Positions 42,013 to 50,595 of a stretch of 64,000 nt of DNA are shown here, piece by piece (the first letter of the stretch is position 1; every line of letters begins with the position of its first letter). The notes below the pieces were generated by a model. That model was given only the letters and a program-made list of their open reading frames with translations, made no database searches and was not told the DNA's origin. Position numbers and translations under genes: made by a program. Where the stretch lies: positions 1-64,000 of the forward strand of contig CALBSO010000059.1 of NCBI GenBank assembly GCA_937968015.1, written 5' to 3'. The DNA is from an uncultured Thermomicrobia bacterium (GTDB lineage Bacteria > Chloroflexota > Chloroflexia > Thermomicrobiales > JALYUS01).

Positions 42013-42993
42013 TCAACCGCCCGCCGCGCCCTGTCCTGAGAGCGAGACGCGCGGATCAACCAACACGTAGACGAAATCAATCAGGATATTGACGAAGATC
42101 ACGAACGCCCCCGCGACCATCGTCACGCCGAGGATAACCGGGTAATCGCGCCGGGTGATCGCATCGTACGCGAGCAAGCCCAATCCCGGCCACGCGAAAA
42201 TCTGCTCGATGATCACCGCGCCGCCGAGGACACGCGAGATTTGCAACCCGGAAACCGTCACCATCGGAATCAGGGCATTGCGTAGCCCGTGCCGATAGAG
42301 GACGGCGCGATTGGATAATCCCTTCGCTCGCGCGCTCGTCATGTAATCCTGCCGCATCACTTCGAGCATCGCCGAGCGCATGAAGCGTGCGAAATAGGCA
42401 ATGGACGGCAGCGCAAGGACGATCACCGGCATGACGAAGAACTTGATCCGCCCTGGGAAGGGCGCTTGCGCCTGCCCGGTGCTGATCGTCGGCAGCCAGT
42501 GCAGCTGGACGCTGAGGTAGAGTTGCAAGAGGAGCGCGAGCCAGAAATTCGGGATGGCGAGGCCGATGAATGAGCCGACCGTCGTCGAATTGTCGAGCCA
42601 ACTGTACTGCCGTGTGGCGGAGAGGATACCGAGGGGAATGGCGATCAGCAGGGCAAGCGCGAGTGAGATGCCCTGCAAGACGACCGTCGCGCCGATCCGG
42701 CTACCGATCAGTTCGAGGACGGGTTTGCTGTTGAAGGTATAGGCCGTGCCGAGATCGCCGCGCACGAGCCGACCGAGATACCGGGCATACTGCACGGGCA
42801 GGGGCTGATCGAGGCCGAGGTTGTGGCGCGCCTGCTCGATGAAGGATGGGTCGGCATTGCCTTCCGCAATGAAGGCGCGAACCGGATCGCCGGGTGCGAG
42901 ATGGATGAGCGCGAACATGACGATCGAGAGCCCGATCAAGAGTGGGATGACAATCAGCACCCGGCGAATCATGTACTGCCCGATATTGCCCAT
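42013..42993 (-). CDS. ABC transporter permease, DppB/OppB-type
   Basis: An inner-membrane permease starting MIRRVLIVIPLLIGLSIVMFALIHLAPGDPV, with the OppB Pro loop, EAA loop MRQDYMTSARAKGLSNRAVL and VIIEQIFAWPGLGLLAYDAI. 326 residues. The ATG is directly preceded by a G-rich repeat with no clear Shine-Dalgarno. It is downstream of the two binding protein genes and upstream of the DppC-type permease. Confidence 0.93.
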   Translation of the reverse strand: MGNIGQYMIRRVLIVIPLLIGLSIVMFALIHLAPGDPVRAFIAEGNADPSFIEQARHNLGLDQPLPVQYARYLGRLVRGDLGTAYTFNSKPVLELIGSRIGATVVLQGISLALALLIAIPLGILSATRQYSWLDNSTTVGSFIGLAIPNFWLALLLQLYLSVQLHWLPTISTGQAQAPFPGRIKFFVMPVIVLALPSIAYFARFMRSAMLEVMRQDYMTSARAKGLSNRAVLYRHGLRNALIPMVTVSGLQISRVLGGAVIIEQIFAWPGLGLLAYDAITRRDYPVILGVTMVAGAFVIFVNILIDFVYVLVDPRVSLSGQGAAGG

Positions 42994-42999
42994 CTACCT

Positions 43000-43147
43000 A
43001 ATCCCCCGGCCCCTTCCCGCGGGTGCCCTTTGGCAGGAGGAAGGGGGAGTGCGCCTCGACAAGAATCGCGATGGATCGCAAGACACCACGCTCCGAATGA
43101 TTCAAACCCCCTCCCGATATGGGAGGGGGCAGGGGTGGGTAGTCCGC
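43000..43147. repeat. Composite C-rich/G-rich repeat between binding protein and permease
   Basis: CCTAATCCCCCGGCCCCTTC, the core CGCGGGTGCCCTTTGGCAGG, AGGAAGGGGG, then AACCCCCTCCCGATATGGG and AGGGGGCAGGGGTGGG. The flanking ends are complementary. The core is a variant of that at 35637-35656. Confidence 0.7.
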
Positions 43148-43148
43148 C

Positions 43149-44987
43149 TTACCCCTTGAGGTAGATGTTCTCCAGAGTGTAGAAGACACCCTCTTCAAGA
43201 ATGCTGTCGGTATACCCCGCGAACTTCGACTTGATCACATGGAGGAAGGGGCGATACCAAGCGGAATACGTCGGGAGATCGTCGTTCAGAATCTGTTGCA
43301 CCTGCTTATAGAGCACCTTTTGTTGCTCTATATCCAGTGTCTGGATCGCCTGTTTGAGAATCGTATCCAGTTGCGGATTGCTGTAATTGCTGTAGTTCTC
43401 GGACTGCCCCGTCCCGAACTGCAAATACAACTCGCCCGGATCAACAGTGACCCCGGTGAAGACAACCCCGTCTACCTGGAAGTCCTTCTTGGTCACGCGG
43501 TCCACGAGCGTTGCGTACTCAATCGCCTGCGCGTTGATTTTCCAGCCGATCTTCGCCAGTTGCGCCTGTGTGTAGGTGAGGAAATCCTCCCGCAGGACGT
43601 TCCCCTTATTGACGATGAACTCGATTCCATCCGGCGGCGTACCCGCTTGCTTGATGAGCGCCTGCGCCTTATTCAGATCGTATGGGATCGGCTGGAGCGT
43701 CTTATCAAAGGCATAGTTGCCGGGCGCGATGGGACCCACGCCGGGCTTGCCGAGGCCGTAGAGTGAGTCCTTGGCGAACTGCGTCATGTCCAGCGCGTAG
43801 GCAACTGCTTGCCGCACCTCTTTCTTCGCCAGATAGGGGTTCTTGGCATTGAAGTACCAGCCGTCCGGCGAGGAGAAGGGAGGGATGAGGACGCTCAAAT
43901 CCTTGTTCGCCTTCAGTTTGTCCGCACCGGCCGGGCTGGGATAGATCGAGCCGTCAATGTCACCGGAGAGTAGGGAATTGACGAGGCTCTGCGCGTCCGG
44001 GATGGTGCGGTGCGTGAACTTGTCGAGATACGGGAGGCCCTTCTGATAGTAGTTCGGGTTGCGCTGCGCCACGAAGTCCCCACCGACGTTCCAGGAGACG
44101 AAGACGAACGGTCCCGCGCCGACCGGCTTCTGGAAGAACGGTTCCTTCGAGGCCTTCGAGAGGTCTTTGCCCTCCAGCAACTTCTTCGGGACGGGGCTGA
44201 CGTAACGCATGTTCAGCAGGAACGAGGCGTCCGGTGTGGCAAGGGTGACGACGAGATTCTTCGCGTCCACCACCTTGATTCCCGCGACATCGGGCGCGGA
44301 GCCGGCCGTGTACTCTTTCGCGCCTTGAATCGAGGCAAGCTTCGATGCCTTCGGGCTGGCGGTCGCTTTGGCGAGGATGCCCTTCATCGTGAAGGCGACA
44401 TCGTCTGCCGTCACATCGCTGCCGTCCGAGAACTTGGCGTCCTGCAAGGTGAAGGTGAAGGTGTTTCCGGCGATCTTCCACGACTTCGCGAGCGCGGGCA
44501 CGGGGGCGAAGGTCTCCGGATTGAGGTCCACGAGCACATCAAAGAGCATCCTCACGCGCCAGATACTCTCAGAGTCGTTGGAGGCGAAGGGGTTGATCGT
44601 GCTCGCCTCACCGAGGGTGCCGATCAGGATGCTGCCGCCCGGTTTGCCCTGTCCGGTGGCCGCACTCGCCGCAGTCGTCGGCGCGGCGGCTGATCCGGTC
44701 GTACTCGCGGCAGTCGCGACGGCGGGCGCAGTCGCCGCGGTCGTGCCGGTCGTCGCGGCAGCGGGCTTCGTCGCGGCGGCACTACCGGCTGCAGTGGTTG
44801 GCGCGCCACCGGCGGCGGCCGTCGGTGCGGTCGTTGGGGCAGTCGTCGGTTTGGCCGCCGGGGTATTGGTCGCCGTGCTGCCACCGCAGGCGGCGAGGAT
44901 GGCGGCAGTCGCGCTGGCTGTGACACCACCGAGGAAGCCGCGCCGGGAAAGGGCCCGTCGTTTCATCTCATCCACCAGGTCTGCCAA
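43149..44987 (-). CDS. Tat-lipoprotein solute-binding protein, SBP_bac_5 family (copy 1)
   Basis: A 612-residue extracytoplasmic receptor of an oligopeptide/nickel-type ABC importer. The signal is Tat plus lipobox: SRRGFLGG, then ILAACGGS. It is followed by a Thr/Ala/Pro linker of about 85 residues and the SBP_bac_5 domain (GGSILIGTLGEASTINPFAS). The likely start is TTG 44987 after AAGGGAG. The segment encoded by 43741-44308 is identical to copy 2, while flanking parts differ. It has its own promoter and is upstream of the permeases. Confidence 0.93.
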   Translation of the reverse strand: MADLVDEMKRRALSRRGFLGGVTASATAAILAACGGSTATNTPAAKPTTAPTTAPTAAAGGAPTTAAGSAAATKPAAATTGTTAATAPAVATAASTTGSAAAPTTAASAATGQGKPGGSILIGTLGEASTINPFASNDSESIWRVRMLFDVLVDLNPETFAPVPALAKSWKIAGNTFTFTLQDAKFSDGSDVTADDVAFTMKGILAKATASPKASKLASIQGAKEYTAGSAPDVAGIKVVDAKNLVVTLATPDASFLLNMRYVSPVPKKLLEGKDLSKASKEPFFQKPVGAGPFVFVSWNVGGDFVAQRNPNYYQKGLPYLDKFTHRTIPDAQSLVNSLLSGDIDGSIYPSPAGADKLKANKDLSVLIPPFSSPDGWYFNAKNPYLAKKEVRQAVAYALDMTQFAKDSLYGLGKPGVGPIAPGNYAFDKTLQPIPYDLNKAQALIKQAGTPPDGIEFIVNKGNVLREDFLTYTQAQLAKIGWKINAQAIEYATLVDRVTKKDFQVDGVVFTGVTVDPGELYLQFGTGQSENYSNYSNPQLDTILKQAIQTLDIEQQKVLYKQVQQILNDDLPTYSAWYRPFLHVIKSKFAGYTDSILEEGVFYTLENIYLKG

Positions 44988-45147
44988 TGCTTTCTCCCTT
45001 CATCACTCGTGCCAGCACGCGTCCGTGTCCACCGGTCGCATCGTGCGGCCTCCCACGATGCCGCTTGCACAACATTCGCCCGCTCGCACTCTTGTTCTCT
45101 GGACGCGTGACGCGGTCGCAGTCCTGTGCTGGCTTCATCGCGCCCCG

Positions 45148-45176
45148 GTTGTAGCACCGGCGGTATCGTCTGTCAA
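45148..45176 (-). promoter_or_regulatory. Promoter of binding protein copy 1
   Basis: On the minus strand, -35 TTGACA (45176-45171), a 17-bp spacer and -10 TACAAC (45153-45148). Confidence 0.65.
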
Positions 45177-45180
45177 TCAA

Positions 45181-45226
45181 GGGGAAGTTCGGAGTTTGGA
45201 GGAAGCGCTTCGAACTCCGAACTTCT
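45181..45226. repeat. AAGTTCGGAGTT..AACTCCGAACTT hairpin
   Basis: AAGTTCGGAGTTTGGAGG faces CGAACTCCGAACTTC, with a T-run on the plus side. It lies just after the stop of binding protein copy 2 and before the promoter of copy 1, so it may act as terminator. Confidence 0.6.
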
Positions 45227-45227
45227 T

Positions 45228-47048
45228 TTACCCGTTGATGTACATTCTCTCCATCTCGTAGAAGAGGCCGCCCGTGTCCGCGCTGTCCGTGTAACCGGCG
45301 AACTTCTTCTTGATGACATGGAGGAAGGGGCGATACCAGGCGAAGTGGAAGGGCACGTCCTCCATGATAATCGCCTGAATCTGCTTGTAGAGCGGCACTT
45401 GCTTTTGCGGGTCGAGTTCCTGTTTCGCCTGCTTCAGCAGCGGGTCCAGTTGCGGGTTGCTGTAGTTCCCGTAGTTGCGCGCCGATCCGGTCGTGAACTG
45501 GTCGTACAGTTCGCCCGGATCAACCAGGATACCCACCGAGTTCACGCCCTCGACATCGAAGTCCTTTTTCAGCACCCGGTCAATCAGTGTCGCGAACTCG
45601 ATCGCTTCCGGCTTGATCTTCCAACCGATCTTGTCGAGTTGCGCCTGTGTATACGTGAGGAAATCCTCGCGCAGCACGTTTCCCTTGTTCGTGGTGAAGG
45701 AGATGTCCGTTGGGGGCGGGCCTGCCTGTTTGAAGAGCGCCTTGGCCTTGTCGAGATCGTACGGGTAGGGCTTCAGGTCTTTGTCGAAGGCGAAGTTGCC
45801 GGGCGCGATGGGGCCAATGCCGGGCTTGCCGAGGCCGTAGAGTGAGTCCTTGGCGAACTGCGTCATGTCCAGCGCGTAGGCAACTGCTTGCCGCACCTCT
45901 TTCTTCGCCAGATAGGGGTTCTTGGCATTGAAGTACCAGCCGTCCGGCGAGGAGAAGGGAGGGATGAGGACGCTCAAATCCTTGTTCGCCTTCAGTTTGT
46001 CCGCACCGGCCGGGCTGGGATAGATCGAGCCGTCAATGTCACCGGAGAGTAGGGAATTGACGAGGCTCTGCGCGTCCGGGATGGTGCGGTGCGTGAACTT
46101 GTCGAGATACGGGAGGCCCTTCTGATAGTAGTTCGGGTTGCGCTGCGCCACGAAGTCCCCACCGACGTTCCAGGAGACGAAGACGAACGGTCCCGCGCCG
46201 ACCGGCTTCTGGAAGAACGGTTCCTTCGAGGCCTTCGAGAGGTCTTTGCCCTCCAGCAACTTCTTCGGGACGGGGCTGACGTAACGCATGTTCAGCAGGA
46301 ACGAGGCGTCCGGTGTGGCAAGGGTGACGACGAGATTCTTCGCGTCCACCACCTTGATTCCCGCGACATCGGGCGCGGAGCCGGCCGCGTACTCCTTCGC
46401 GCCCTGGATCGAAATTAATCTCGTTTGCTGTGGGCTGGCGGTCGCTTTGGCGAGGATGCCCTTCATCGTGAAGGCGACATCGTCCGCCGTCAGATCGCTT
46501 CCATCGCTGAACTTTGCGCCGTCTTGCAAGGTGAAGGTGAAGGTCAGGCCGTCAATCTTCCAGGATTTGGCGAGGCCCGCCTTTGGCTCGAAGGTGTCCG
46601 GCTTGAGGCGCACCAACTGGTCGAAGAGCATCTTAATACGCCATGACCCCTCGGAGTCGCTGTTGATGAACGGGTTGATCGAACTCGCCTCACCGAGGGT
46701 GCCGATCAGGATGCTGCCGCCCGGCTTGCCCTGTCCGGTGGCCGCCACACTCGCCGCGGTCGTCGGCGCGGCGGCTGATCCCGACGTGGTCGCAGAGGTG
46801 GCGACGGCGGGCGCGGCCGTCGCGCCGGTCACGCTACTCGCGGGCTTCGTCGCGGCAGCGGGAGCGGTGGTCGGAGCGCCGCCCGCTGCCGCTGTTGGTG
46901 CGGTCGTGGCGGGCTTCGGTGTGTCGGTCGCCGTGCTGCCACCGCAGGCGGCGAGGATGGCGGCAGCCGCGCCGGCTGTGACACCACCGAGGAAGCCGCG
47001 CCGCGAGTAGCCTGGTCGTTTACTCATCGGTTTGCGTTGGTCTTCCAT
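45228..47048 (-). CDS. Tat-lipoprotein solute-binding protein, SBP_bac_5 family (copy 2)
   Basis: A 606-residue paralogue of the previous gene, same architecture: YSRRGFLGG, ILAACGGS, Thr/Ala linker and SBP_bac_5 domain (GGSILIGTLGEASSINPFIN). Differences concentrate in the N- and C-terminal thirds, which form much of the ligand pocket, so the two may bind different substrates for the same permease pair. ATG 47048 follows GAGGAG. It has its own promoter. Confidence 0.93.
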   Translation of the reverse strand: MEDQRKPMSKRPGYSRRGFLGGVTAGAAAAILAACGGSTATDTPKPATTAPTAAAGGAPTTAPAAATKPASSVTGATAAPAVATSATTSGSAAAPTTAASVAATGQGKPGGSILIGTLGEASSINPFINSDSEGSWRIKMLFDQLVRLKPDTFEPKAGLAKSWKIDGLTFTFTLQDGAKFSDGSDLTADDVAFTMKGILAKATASPQQTRLISIQGAKEYAAGSAPDVAGIKVVDAKNLVVTLATPDASFLLNMRYVSPVPKKLLEGKDLSKASKEPFFQKPVGAGPFVFVSWNVGGDFVAQRNPNYYQKGLPYLDKFTHRTIPDAQSLVNSLLSGDIDGSIYPSPAGADKLKANKDLSVLIPPFSSPDGWYFNAKNPYLAKKEVRQAVAYALDMTQFAKDSLYGLGKPGIGPIAPGNFAFDKDLKPYPYDLDKAKALFKQAGPPPTDISFTTNKGNVLREDFLTYTQAQLDKIGWKIKPEAIEFATLIDRVLKKDFDVEGVNSVGILVDPGELYDQFTTGSARNYGNYSNPQLDPLLKQAKQELDPQKQVPLYKQIQAIIMEDVPFHFAWYRPFLHVIKKKFAGYTDSADTGGLFYEMERMYING

Positions 47049-47273
47049 GCCTGTCTCCTCTCATCACGTCAGGTGCATAACGGATCAGTTGTTCGTGGGT
47101 CCCATCCGCAGACGGACGGATGCGCTGTTGGCGCGTGCCACCTTGCGTCTGGAGAGACAAACAAGGTAGTGTCTATGCGGTTTTTGCCTCACATGACTTG
47201 TATCATCCGGCGGGATGTGCTGTCAATCAGGGTGCAGACAGCGGGATGCAGGTTCCGCGAACGGCCAACTCGT
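47049..47273. other. Intergenic region upstream of binding protein copy 2
   Basis: 225 bp holding the promoter at 47197-47226 on the minus strand. Nothing else is seen except a CGTTGGCGCGTGCCACC-like GC-rich stretch. Confidence 0.5.
47197..47226 (-). promoter_or_regulatory. Promoter of binding protein copy 2
   Basis: On the minus strand, -35 TTGACA (47226-47221), an 18-bp spacer and -10 TACAAG (47202-47197). Similar in arrangement to the promoter of copy 1. Confidence 0.6.
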
Positions 47274-48014
47274 TCACGCTGTCAGCGTCGTGATGCAGCC
47301 CGCGATGGCGGCGAGCGCGAAGGCGAGATAAAGGAAAAACCGATCCGGCAAACGCCCGCCGAGCGTGGTGCCGAGCGCGTTACCGAGGAGTGCGCCGGGT
47401 ATCCAGATGAGGGCGGTCGGGATCAGCGCGCGCGGTACGAAGACGCCCCGCGCAGCGAGCAGGAGAAGCCCAATCGTGTTGGAGAAGGCGAAGTATACGG
47501 CGAGATCGGCCTGGAAGCTGCGGGGGCTGGAACGGTCCCGCGCGAGGAGGATGGCGGGCGGGACGCCATTGAGCGAGGTCGTCGCGCCGAGCACACCGCC
47601 GAGCCACCCCGCGATGATTGGCGCACCCGGAATGCGCGGCGGTGGCGGGCGGTTCATCGCGCGGATCTGGAGAAGCGTCGCGACGATGATCGTGACCCCG
47701 GCGAACCGTTTGAGGAACGTCACATCCACCCAACCGAGCAGCACCGTCCCGCAATAGAGGCCGGGGATGCTGCCGAGAACGAGCCACGCGGGCCGGCGTA
47801 GCGAGACGTGTTCCCGCAGGCGCACCGCCGTCACTGCGCGTGTGACGAGGACGGTCGCGAGGTTGATGACCACGACCCAGCGCAGGGGCAGCCCAAGAAG
47901 CAGAAGCGTCGGTGTGGAGAGGAGCGACGCGCCAAACCCGGTGACGCCGCCGAGGATCGCCGTCAGGAACATCGTCAGGCCACCGAGCAGATAGATCGCC
48001 AGGCTGATACTCAA
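47274..48014 (-). CDS. Sulfite/organosulfonate exporter family (TSUP/TauE-SafE) protein
   Basis: A 246-residue, 7-8 TM protein with the TSUP repeats GGVTGFGASLLSTPTLLLLG at the start and GWLGGVLGATTSLNGVPPAILL in the middle. Relatives export sulfite, sulfoacetate or similar anions. The start is TTG 48014 after GGAGAGG. It could relate to the ComDE-like decarboxylase elsewhere, but that is speculation as the genes lie 30 kb apart. Confidence 0.88.
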   Translation of the reverse strand: MSISLAIYLLGGLTMFLTAILGGVTGFGASLLSTPTLLLLGLPLRWVVVINLATVLVTRAVTAVRLREHVSLRRPAWLVLGSIPGLYCGTVLLGWVDVTFLKRFAGVTIIVATLLQIRAMNRPPPPRIPGAPIIAGWLGGVLGATTSLNGVPPAILLARDRSSPRSFQADLAVYFAFSNTIGLLLLAARGVFVPRALIPTALIWIPGALLGNALGTTLGGRLPDRFFLYLAFALAAIAGCITTLTA

Positions 48015-48112
48015 AGCCTCTCCTTCACACGCGCCATATTCCCAAAATCGCCGGTTCGCCTGGGCAGCCCGCCGAAAGATGAAACCAAACGAGTCGCGTT
48101 CGCCTCATCCCT

Positions 48113-49030
48113 TTAGGCACGCGCGGCCCAGCCGGGGGCGTCGGGAATATCCTGGATGCGGACGCCATGCGGATCGAGCAGCATTGTGAAGGCGTGCCCT
48201 TGCGGCACGATCAGCGTGCGGGTTGGTAAGGTCGTCACGTCCGGCTCCGTGCCACTGAAGAGGTCAACGAGCGCCCACGGGCGAACATATCCCGCAAGCG
48301 TGGGGAGCGACGGGGAATTCGGTGCGATAAAGAGTGTCGGGCCGATCAGCCGCGCGAAGCCGGGGAGGGTCGCGTCCGGCGCGCCTAGGGCGATGAGGAG
48401 GCTTGCCCCGCCGTTCGAGAGGCGCAGATAGCCGCCGGGAGCTGCGCCGGTTTCCGGATCGGCGGGTGTCTGCGGCGCACGCGTGCCGTGGCTCGGTTTC
48501 GGCGCTTTGGCGGGCAATTTCAACGGGATGCCGTCCGGCGCTTCGGGGGTGATCAAGTCGAGCGTCGCGCCCCGGGCGAGGGGAATTGTCGCGTGTCCCC
48601 ATAATCGCTCAGGGACGTGTCCGCGGTCGAGCGCGGCAAGTTGCCACGGATCGTAGCGGGCGGGCGGCTTCGTGCCGGGGCCACCGAGTTCAATCACTCT
48701 GCCAACTGCCGTTCGCCGCACGAGTTCCGTCGCGCCCGGCAGATGGTCGCGGAACGGTGGGGGTAGCACCAGCATATCCACGCGCCGGTCCCACGGCCAT
48801 GTGCGCTCGCTGAATGCCCGTAGGGCCGCATCCGTCCCGCCACCACCGACGATGATCCGCCGCCCGTCATCATCTTCGATCAGGTAGGTGATCGCGTCGC
48901 CCACCGGCAGGACGGTGATGCGCGCCGGGCCGCTCGGGCGACTGACGCCGATACCGAAGGAGAGTGCGACCGCGAGCGCCGCGACAAAGACGAGCGCGTT
49001 CTGTGCCCATTGCGACCGCACCCACCGCAT
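48113..49030 (-). CDS. ComEC-like metallo-beta-lactamase-fold protein lacking metal ligands
   Basis: A 305-residue protein with one N-terminal TM (NALVFVAALAVALSFGIGV). It follows the order of the ComEC C-terminal domain: ITVLPVGDAITYLIEDDDG (in place of DVGQGD), RRIIVGGGGTDAALRAF (in place of LIDGG), then VDMLVLPPPFRDHLPGATEL, where active relatives have THPHxDH. All His/Asp ligands except one are gone. The C-terminal GASLLIALGAPDA and PTRTLIVPQGHAF also match the fold. ATG 49030 follows GGAAGGGTGGGG; an upstream in-frame start is repeat-derived. Probably a non-catalytic binding protein. Confidence 0.7.
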   Translation of the reverse strand: MRWVRSQWAQNALVFVAALAVALSFGIGVSRPSGPARITVLPVGDAITYLIEDDDGRRIIVGGGGTDAALRAFSERTWPWDRRVDMLVLPPPFRDHLPGATELVRRTAVGRVIELGGPGTKPPARYDPWQLAALDRGHVPERLWGHATIPLARGATLDLITPEAPDGIPLKLPAKAPKPSHGTRAPQTPADPETGAAPGGYLRLSNGGASLLIALGAPDATLPGFARLIGPTLFIAPNSPSLPTLAGYVRPWALVDLFSGTEPDVTTLPTRTLIVPQGHAFTMLLDPHGVRIQDIPDAPGWAARA

Positions 49031-49065
49031 CCCGCCCCACCCTTCCGGCAGATTGACAAACCAAA

Positions 49066-49126
49066 CGAACCGCAAAGGTACAAAGGACGCAGAGGACACA
49101 AAGACGCAAAGAAGAAGGAGGATGAA
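49066..49126. repeat. AC(G)CAAAG tandem repeat
   Basis: Repeated CGCAAAGG, ACAAAGGACGC, ACACAAAGACGCAAAG units. A CTTCGCGCTCTTTGCGG counterpart lies at about 49190-49205. A different repeat type from the ACGAG family. Confidence 0.5.
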
Positions 49127-49246
49127 AAGAGTGTTTACCTATCTATCATAAAAGACTGTAGCGGTTCTCGTATACCCATTCTTGTTTCTCTTCGCGCTCT
49201 TTGCGGTTCAGTCGCTCTCCTCCCGCTGCCATCGCGGGCGAATGTC

Positions 49247-49543
49247 CTATCCCAGTAGCCGGATCAGGAGGAAGGTTCCCACCCCCGTGCCGATGACGAG
49301 CGGCATCCGGCCCGCCGTGCGCCAGGCGACGAGCGCCGCAACGAAGCCCGCTGCCAGTTCCGGCCCGACCGTGATCTGCCCGTGTGGCCGCAGCAGGCCG
49401 GGCACGGCGAGGGCGGCGAAAAGCGTGATGGGAACATATGCCAGCCCGCGCGCCAACCAAGGCGGGAACCGCCATCGCGTTACCAGCATCGTGGCCCGGA
49501 GCGCGTAACTGACCGCGCTCATGCCGAGAATCGTCAGCCACAT
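49247..49543 (-). CDS. azlD: Branched-chain amino acid exporter small subunit (AzlD family)
   Basis: A 98-residue membrane protein with four hydrophobic segments: ILGMSAVSYALRATML, VPITLFAALAVPGLL, ELAAGFVAALVAWRTAG and VIGTGVGTFLLIRLLG. This matches AzlD, the partner of AzlC in export of branched-chain amino acids. The ATG 49543 overlaps the azlC stop region by 10 bp. The frame is open further upstream inside azlC but this is not coding. Confidence 0.88.
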   Translation of the reverse strand: MWLTILGMSAVSYALRATMLVTRWRFPPWLARGLAYVPITLFAALAVPGLLRPHGQITVGPELAAGFVAALVAWRTAGRMPLVIGTGVGTFLLIRLLG

Positions 49544-50277
49544 GCGCGGCGTTCCTCCCACGTTTGCCATGTCGCGCCGATGATGCTCCCACCAATGCCC
49601 GCCACGATGAGATACCACGTCCCCGGTAGGAACGACACACCGAGCAGTGCGAAGATGCCGCCGCAGAGGGCCACGCCGACCGCGCGATAGTTTTTCAGGA
49701 GGGGGACAAGCAGGCCGAGAAAGGTGAGGGGAATCACGAGGTCTACACCCCATCGCGCAGGCGAGGGGATCGTTGCTCCGACGATCACGCCGACGATTGC
49801 CGATCCCACCCAGGGCGGCGCCATGCCGAGGTTCGCGCCGAGTACGTAGCTCGGCGTCGCGTCGCCCCGGAGCAGACGCGCCGTCGCGACGGCGAACGAT
49901 TCATCCGTGAGATGAAAGGCATAGAGCAGACGCCACCAGAGCGGCCGCGCGGCGACATGCGGCGCGACGGAGGCGCCGATCAGGAGGGAGCGCGCGTTGG
50001 TGATCGCGGTACCGACGATGACGGAGAGCGAGCCCGCGCCGCCCGCGATCAGATTGACCGCCGTGAACTGCGCCGCCCCCGCATGGACGAGCAACGACAT
50101 GCCGACGATCTCCGGCCCGGAGAGGCCCGCCGCCCGCGCCGTCACCGCGTACACGAGGCCGAAAAGCGCCGTGCCCGGCCAGAATGGCAATGTCGCGATT
50201 GCGCCCGCCCACCATTCCCGGCGCAGTCGCACATCTGTCTCGCCGACGACCGTTGCACCGAGGGTTTGCCCGTCCAC
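49534..50277 (-). CDS. azlC: Branched-chain amino acid exporter large subunit (AzlC family)
   Basis: A 247-residue AzlC family membrane protein with the family start GAIATLPFWPGTALFGLVYA, then AGLSGPEIVGMSLLVHAGAAQ and AITNARSLLIGASVAPHV. The following YAFHLTDESFAVATARLL is highly typical. The start is GTG 50277 with AAGAAGGCGG upstream; a TTG at 50313 has no such site. It overlaps azlD. A MocR-type regulator and a PhzF fragment lie upstream on the same strand. Confidence 0.9.
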   Translation of the reverse strand: MDGQTLGATVVGETDVRLRREWWAGAIATLPFWPGTALFGLVYAVTARAAGLSGPEIVGMSLLVHAGAAQFTAVNLIAGGAGSLSVIVGTAITNARSLLIGASVAPHVAARPLWWRLLYAFHLTDESFAVATARLLRGDATPSYVLGANLGMAPPWVGSAIVGVIVGATIPSPARWGVDLVIPLTFLGLLVPLLKNYRAVGVALCGGIFALLGVSFLPGTWYLIVAGIGGSIIGATWQTWEERRACG

Positions 50278-50408
50278 TCTACCGCCTTCTTTCCAGCCCT
50301 TCGTCGCGGTCAACGGTCAAATTGATAACCGTCGAACGAGAGATTGAGGGTTAGATTGTATGCGCGTATTCGTCACTCGTCAAGGCATGATTGCCGGTTG
50401 AGGTTCGA

Positions 50409-50567
50409 TTATGAGAGCGACAATGTCCCTTCCAGGACAGGGACGGCGCTGCCGCTGATCTCACCATCCGTTAGCCCGCGCGCATCGAGTACGACCGCCA
50501 GCGGATTGCCACCAAACAGCCGATCCGTGAACACATCTACCTGCACAAACGCATATTCTCGTGCCAT
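50409..50567 (-). pseudogene. 5' fragment of a PhzF-family isomerase gene
   Basis: A strong Shine-Dalgarno (AAAGGAG) precedes ATG 50567. The frame reads MAREYAFVQVDVFTDRLFGG then NPLAVVLDARGLTDGEI, the conserved N-terminus of PhzF proteins. After 38 codons it loses similarity (SGSAVPVLEGTLSLS) and stops at 50409. Intact PhzF proteins have about 270-300 residues. Only the first seventh remains, between mocR and azlC. Confidence 0.75.
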
Positions 50568-50595
50568 GACCACTCCTTTGAAACGTGAAATAGTC

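Noticed and set aside
49544..49753. Extension of AzlD to 168 residues
   Set aside because: It lies wholly inside azlC in another frame, and the true AzlD family starts at MWLTILG.
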